Shown piece after piece: positions 60,513-64,000 of a DNA stretch of 64,000 bases. The position numbers were made by a program, and so were the translations under genes. Every line of letters begins with the position of its first letter. The stretch's first letter is position 1. The DNA lies in assembly GCA_034005525.1 (NCBI GenBank), contig JAVEUP010000017.1, positions 6,346 through 70,345 of the forward strand, read 5' to 3'. The notes under the pieces are model-generated. The model saw only the letters and a list, made by a program, of their open reading frames with translations. It was not told where the DNA came from and ran no database searches. The DNA is from PWXP01 sp034005525. GTDB taxonomy: Bacteria > Planctomycetota > Planctomycetia > Pirellulales > Thermoguttaceae.

Positions 60513-62357
60513 TCAATCCACGCTCTCCACTCGCGTGAGGAACTCTGCCGGGCCTAGGAAGCCGACCACGCGGGCTTCGGGTCGCTCTTGGCCGTCGGAG
60601 CCGAGGAAGACGATGGTCGGGACGCCGGCGACGTTGTATTGTTCACGCAATGCCTCCGATTCCGGCGAGGTGTAGTTCGTCAGGTCGACCTTCAGACGCA
60701 CGAATCGCTCGGTGGCCGCAATGACCCGCCGGTCGGTGAAGGTGGCGCGTTCCAGTTCGAGGCACGGGATGCACCAGTCGGCATAGAAGTCGAGCATGAC
60801 CGGCCGGCCGGCTTCGAGGGCCTCTGCCACGCGCTGATCGCTGTACGGCTCCCACTCGATGCTTTCCTTCTGCAAGTTCAGCACGAACAGCACGCCGCCA
60901 ACGATGGCCGCGGCGCCAATACCCCACTTCAGCCACGTGAACCACCGGTTGCCGGCGGCCGACCGCTCCAGGAAGCCCAGGTAGACGCCGCCAAGCAGCA
61001 GAGTCAGCGCGATGGCCCAGGGCGCCAAGGCCGGCTCGACGGCCAGGGCGACATAGAACAGCGCCAGCCCAATCAGTACCACGCCGAAGAGCTTCCGGAC
61101 CCAAACCATCCACGCGCCCGACTTCGGCAGTTTCGTCAACAGCCCGCTGAACGCGCCCAGGATCAGGTACGGAAAACCCAGCCCGAGCGAAAGAAGAAAG
61201 AACGCAAGGAAACCGAACATCGGGTCACCGCGGGCGGCCACGTACGCCAGAAGCGCGATGATGGGCGGGCCGATGCACGGCGCGGCGAACACGCCCACCA
61301 CTAGCCCGGAGAGATAATAGCCCAACGTGCCGGTCACCTGCTGCGCGCCGCCGAGCTTGTTCATCAGTGCCGGCGGCACCTGGAGTTCATACAGCCCGAA
61401 CATGCTCAAGGCCAACAGGAAGAACAGCGTGCCGATGCCGATCAGCACCAGCGGGCTTTGCAGCCAGCCGCCGAACAGCGCCCCGGTAAACGCGGCCGCC
61501 ACGCCCAGCACGGTGTACATCGACACGATGCCCAGCACGTACACGGCGGCCATGCCGAACGATCGGCCGAACCGCCGCTGCTCGCCGGTCCTTCCTCCGA
61601 AAAGCGACACCGTGATCGACAGCATCGGATACACGCAGGGTGTGAGGTTCAAGGCCAGGCCCATCAGGAAGATGCCCAGGAAGGCCAGCACCGCACCGCG
61701 CTCGGCGAACATCGCCGCGACGGGCGAATCGGCCGCCGAAGCCGCCTCCGGCGAGGCGGGGGGCTCGGCTGCGTCGACGGGAGGTGCAAGTTGCTGCACC
61801 CCTTCAAACAGCTCTTCATGCGTGGCAACCGACTCGGCCCCGGCTTCTGCGATTCGAAATGGAATGCTCACCGCTTTCCGGTCCGGCGGCAGGCAGACGT
61901 TCGCATCACACGCCTGCACGCGCAGGCTGCCGAGTAGCTCGTAATCGCCGGGTGGCATCGAGGGAGCACTGCGCAAGTGGAGCAGAATGCGCACTTGCTT
62001 CTCGTAGACGGCCAGCGGTTCGTCGGAGAAGTCCAAGTCGCGCAGCGTGCCGTCTGGATATACAATGCCGTCGACCGTAATGCCGTCAAGCGGTTGAAGC
62101 GTCAACTCGGTTCCGATCAGGTATTCCAAGGTGGGACGGTGGGCGTTCAGCTTCCAGCCCTGCGCGATATCGACCAACACAACCGCCTCGAACGATGAGC
62201 CCGCGGGCGCCTGATCAACCGACGTGTGCGTCGTGACCTCAAGCAGGTCGGCGCTGGACTGGAACGCACCGCCAAGCGGTTGGGCAAGGGAAAACTGCCC
62301 GGCCGCGGCGAGGACGATCGCGACGGCGGCAAGGCTGAGTGCTTTGAAGCGAAACAT
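60513..62357 (-). CDS. DsbD-like thiol:disulfide transmembrane reductase
   Basis: This 614-residue protein passes electrons from cytoplasmic thioredoxin to exported thiols. An N-terminal signal peptide (1-25) is followed by a DsbD-alpha-like domain with C-x4-C ('QACDANVCLPP'). An eight-helix core follows with the two membrane cysteines ('LNLTPCVYPML', 'FAAPCIGPPIIALL'). The C-terminal thioredoxin domain has active site WCIPC. All three cysteine pairs are present, so it should be active. AAGGATCG precedes ATG 62357. It may keep the exported cytochrome or sulfatase thiols reduced. Confidence 0.93.
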   Translation of the reverse strand: MFRFKALSLAAVAIVLAAAGQFSLAQPLGGAFQSSADLLEVTTHTSVDQAPAGSSFEAVVLVDIAQGWKLNAHRPTLEYLIGTELTLQPLDGITVDGIVYPDGTLRDLDFSDEPLAVYEKQVRILLHLRSAPSMPPGDYELLGSLRVQACDANVCLPPDRKAVSIPFRIAEAGAESVATHEELFEGVQQLAPPVDAAEPPASPEAASAADSPVAAMFAERGAVLAFLGIFLMGLALNLTPCVYPMLSITVSLFGGRTGEQRRFGRSFGMAAVYVLGIVSMYTVLGVAAAFTGALFGGWLQSPLVLIGIGTLFFLLALSMFGLYELQVPPALMNKLGGAQQVTGTLGYYLSGLVVGVFAAPCIGPPIIALLAYVAARGDPMFGFLAFFLLSLGLGFPYLILGAFSGLLTKLPKSGAWMVWVRKLFGVVLIGLALFYVALAVEPALAPWAIALTLLLGGVYLGFLERSAAGNRWFTWLKWGIGAAAIVGGVLFVLNLQKESIEWEPYSDQRVAEALEAGRPVMLDFYADWCIPCLELERATFTDRRVIAATERFVRLKVDLTNYTSPESEALREQYNVAGVPTIVFLGSDGQERPEARVVGFLGPAEFLTRVESVD

Positions 62358-62696
62358 GGTCGATCCTTCAAGTAGTGTTTTGGCAAAGTCCATCCGGAGG
62401 GGCTGCCCCACATCCCGGGCGGGAGGAAGGCGTTGCTCCTTACTAGATACTGATGCCCCGGCTCCTCAATGGGTTACACGCTGGAACAGGCCGTATTGGC
62501 CGACTCGCCAGTATGATATGCCAACCGGCGATTCATCGGGAGCCCCCCGGGATCGGTGTCGTGTCGCCGTGTAGGGTGGGTGGTTCCGGCTGTTTCAGCA
62601 GCCGGGTTCACCCACGCGTGATGCAACATTGCGTTGGTTCCGGCGTGGGTGCCTGTTCCCCAGACGAACCCACTCCTCCAAGCACCCCACGCAACA

Positions 62697-62873
62697 GCCC
62701 GGATTATTCATGTAGTGTGGGACAAGGTCGCGTAAGTCCTTGGTGGGACTGCGCAAGCCAAGCCCCAGGTGGTTTGCACGCCGTGTACTGGAAGCAGGCC
62801 CGGCCAAGCGACCGAAGGCCCACCAGGGTCTTGGCTTGCTTGTCACCACCCTACATCGTCATGAATAATCCGC
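62697..62873. repeat. 177-bp MITE-like element (family J)
   Basis: Its ends GCCCGGATTATTCA and TGAATAATCC match the 181-bp element at 19814-19994. The internal part is diverged, so it is a related rather than an identical copy. Confidence 0.75.
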
Positions 62874-62912
62874 AATAGCCGGATGAATGAAAAAAGCTCA
62901 TAATACCCAGAC

Positions 62913-63004
62913 CTTCCGTTTCCAGGTGCCAGACTGCTCTGCCGTGGGACGGCACAGCGGCGTGTGCCTACTACATTGGTGCGGCCTGCAACTAGAAACG
63001 GAAG
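62913..63004. repeat. 92-bp palindromic element, family C
   Basis: Ends CTTCCGTTTCCAGGTGC and GCAACTAGAAACGGAAG are imperfect complements. Its right half recurs at 590-634, and its left end occurs inverted at 32991-33010. Confidence 0.7.
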
Positions 63005-63178
63005 AGTCCAATATCCTTAACCTTCAGACGCCCGCGGGGGGCACAGGAATGGACTTGCAGCGAGCTGGAGTCCCGCCTTTAGGCGGCTTTTCCAAGTGGC
63101 TAAAGCCGGGACTCCAGCAGGGCCGGTCCCGGCTTCAACTGCAAGTACGTTCCTGCACCTGCCCGCGGATCAGCAGCC

Positions 63179-64000
63179 ATGCCACCCAATCCACTCTCCA
63201 TCGACAGCGACGTTCCCGCTATTCGCCTTCAAGTTCCGATCGACCGACCGGCCAATGCCGCCGGCCGGTTCGTACTGTACTGGATGACGGCCTTCCGGCG
63301 TACGCGATGGAACTTCGCACTCCAGCGGGCGGTGGACTGGTCCCGCGCGCTGGGCAAGCCGCTGTGGATCGTAGAAGCCCTGCCGCTGGGCAGCCGCTGG
63401 CGGAACGACCGGCGGCACCACTTCGTTCTCGACGGCATGGCCGACAACGCCGCTCGGCTCGAAGGCAAGCCGGCCGGATACTATCCGTTCGTCGAGCGGG
63501 AACCGGGCCAGGCCGACGCCCTGTTGGATGCCCTGGCCGCTGTAGCCTGCGTGGTCGTGGGTGACGACCACCCAATGCAATTGCATGCCATGCCCCGTCG
63601 CAAGCTGCCGGTGCGCTGCGAGGCGGTCGACGCCAACGGGCTGTTGCCGCTGCGCGCGGCGGAGCGTGTATTCGCCCGGGCGGTCGACTTTCGCCGGTTC
63701 CTGCAGCGCTCGCTGCCCGATCATCTGCTGATAGCGCCCAAGGCCGATCCATTCGGCCACACCCGGCTTGCGCCGCCCGGCCGGCTGCCGCGCGAGATCG
63801 CTCGCCGATTCCCCGCGGCGCCGACCGAGTTGCTTTCCGGCAAGCGGGCAAGCCTGGCCGATTTGCCGATCGACCACGGCGTGGCGCCGTCGCCCATTCG
63901 CGGCGGCGAGACAGCCGGCCGCAAGCAGATGCGCCGGTTCCTTTCCGAACGCCTTGAACAGTACAACGATCTGCGCAACCATCCCGACGACGACGCCACG
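63179..64000 (+). CDS. Photolyase-like protein, 3' end outside the window
   Basis: At least 274 residues are read without a stop to the window end. The start is 'MPPNPLSIDSDVPAIRLQVP'. The segment 'FVLYWMTAFRRTRWNFALQRAVDWSRALGKPLWIVEALPLG' matches the N-terminal alpha/beta domain of class II-like deoxyribodipyrimidine photolyases, which repair UV dimers with light. The FAD-binding C-terminal half, with the Trp electron chain, lies beyond the window, so function cannot be confirmed. It is the only gene after the gene-free repeat region. Confidence 0.75.
   Translation, partial: MPPNPLSIDSDVPAIRLQVPIDRPANAAGRFVLYWMTAFRRTRWNFALQRAVDWSRALGKPLWIVEALPLGSRWRNDRRHHFVLDGMADNAARLEGKPAGYYPFVEREPGQADALLDALAAVACVVVGDDHPMQLHAMPRRKLPVRCEAVDANGLLPLRAAERVFARAVDFRRFLQRSLPDHLLIAPKADPFGHTRLAPPGRLPREIARRFPAAPTELLSGKRASLADLPIDHGVAPSPIRGGETAGRKQMRRFLSERLEQYNDLRNHPDDDAT

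Larger units (their letters stand above)
62358..63178. other. Gene-free region with three repeat elements
   Basis: Between the DsbD-like and photolyase genes lie a GGGTGGGTGGTTCCGGCTGT repeat (family B, 62571-62616), a 177-bp MITE relative (family J, 62697-62873) and a family C element (62913-63004). The rest has no gene that I can support. Confidence 0.7.

Noticed and set aside
1..64000. tRNA, rRNA, riboswitch and prophage signals
   Set aside because: No TpsiC-like GGTTCGAATCC context with a cloverleaf, no ribosomal sequence, no known riboswitch core and no integrase or structural phage genes were seen. A covariance-model search would be needed to exclude small RNAs.

Overview
The window is GC-rich bacterial DNA from what looks like a planctomycete of the Pirellula/Blastopirellula/Rhodopirellula type. 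The evidence is a DUF1559 pilin-like protein followed by a small lipoprotein, a CxPxR-type sulfatase, three Gfo/Idh/MocA oxidoreductases (two with Tat-like leaders), several BNR-repeat sialidases, a XylR-type regulator, and many short palindromic repeats between genes. I see no rRNA, tRNA, CRISPR array, complete insertion sequence or phage region.

Layout. 1-7816: a truncated zinc-ribbon/TPR gene, then a peroxide-defence block. The block holds a PerR-like repressor, a rubredoxin/FMN-glutamate-synthase/rubrerythrin fusion, a two-haem cytochrome of the MauG/CCP type, a 1-Cys peroxiredoxin and a PAS-sigma54 activator, with a convergent exported rhodanese. 8003-8780: a small toxin-antitoxin-like pair between two decayed gene tails. 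8800-13897 (minus strand): a URO-D-family protein, two sialidases, a chimeric remnant and a GntR/FadR regulator. 14367-19801 (plus strand): a DUF4143 ATPase, two conserved unknowns and a Kelch-sodium symporter fusion. The regulator gene and the plus-strand operon carry nearly the same 19-bp operator, which ties 8.8-19.8 kb into one probable sialoglycan-scavenging locus.

19994-26783: a ketosynthase lacking its catalytic cysteine, two exported or membrane proteins of unknown role, gltX and an anchored protein. 27249-31965 (minus strand): a secreted protein, then the coupled genes ispA-dxs-nadK. 32073-39461: a FliL-like membrane protein, a methyltransferase, a lipoprotein, a sialidase with a CBM9-like C-terminus, and uvrA. 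39955-47511: a DUF1559 protein with its lipoprotein, two membrane proteins, a second toxin-antitoxin-like pair between decayed gene fragments, and overlapping yhaM-like and rnr genes. 47675-53345: a XylR-type regulator divergent from three sugar-type oxidoreductases. 53345-64000: a DUF4143 remnant, proS, a DUF4349 lipoprotein, a TSUP permease with a coupled small membrane protein, a sulfatase, a DsbD-like reductase, and the start of a photolyase-like gene cut by the window end.

Two themes stand out. First, at least ten palindromic repeat families are scattered through the window, and in places they have become coding: one sits in frame inside the Kelch domain, one forms the N-terminus of the same protein, and a relic lies at the rubrerythrin fusion junction. 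Second, both DUF4258-type toxin-antitoxin modules lie in the same kind of scar, bracketed by fragments of neighbouring genes whose intact copies lie nearby.
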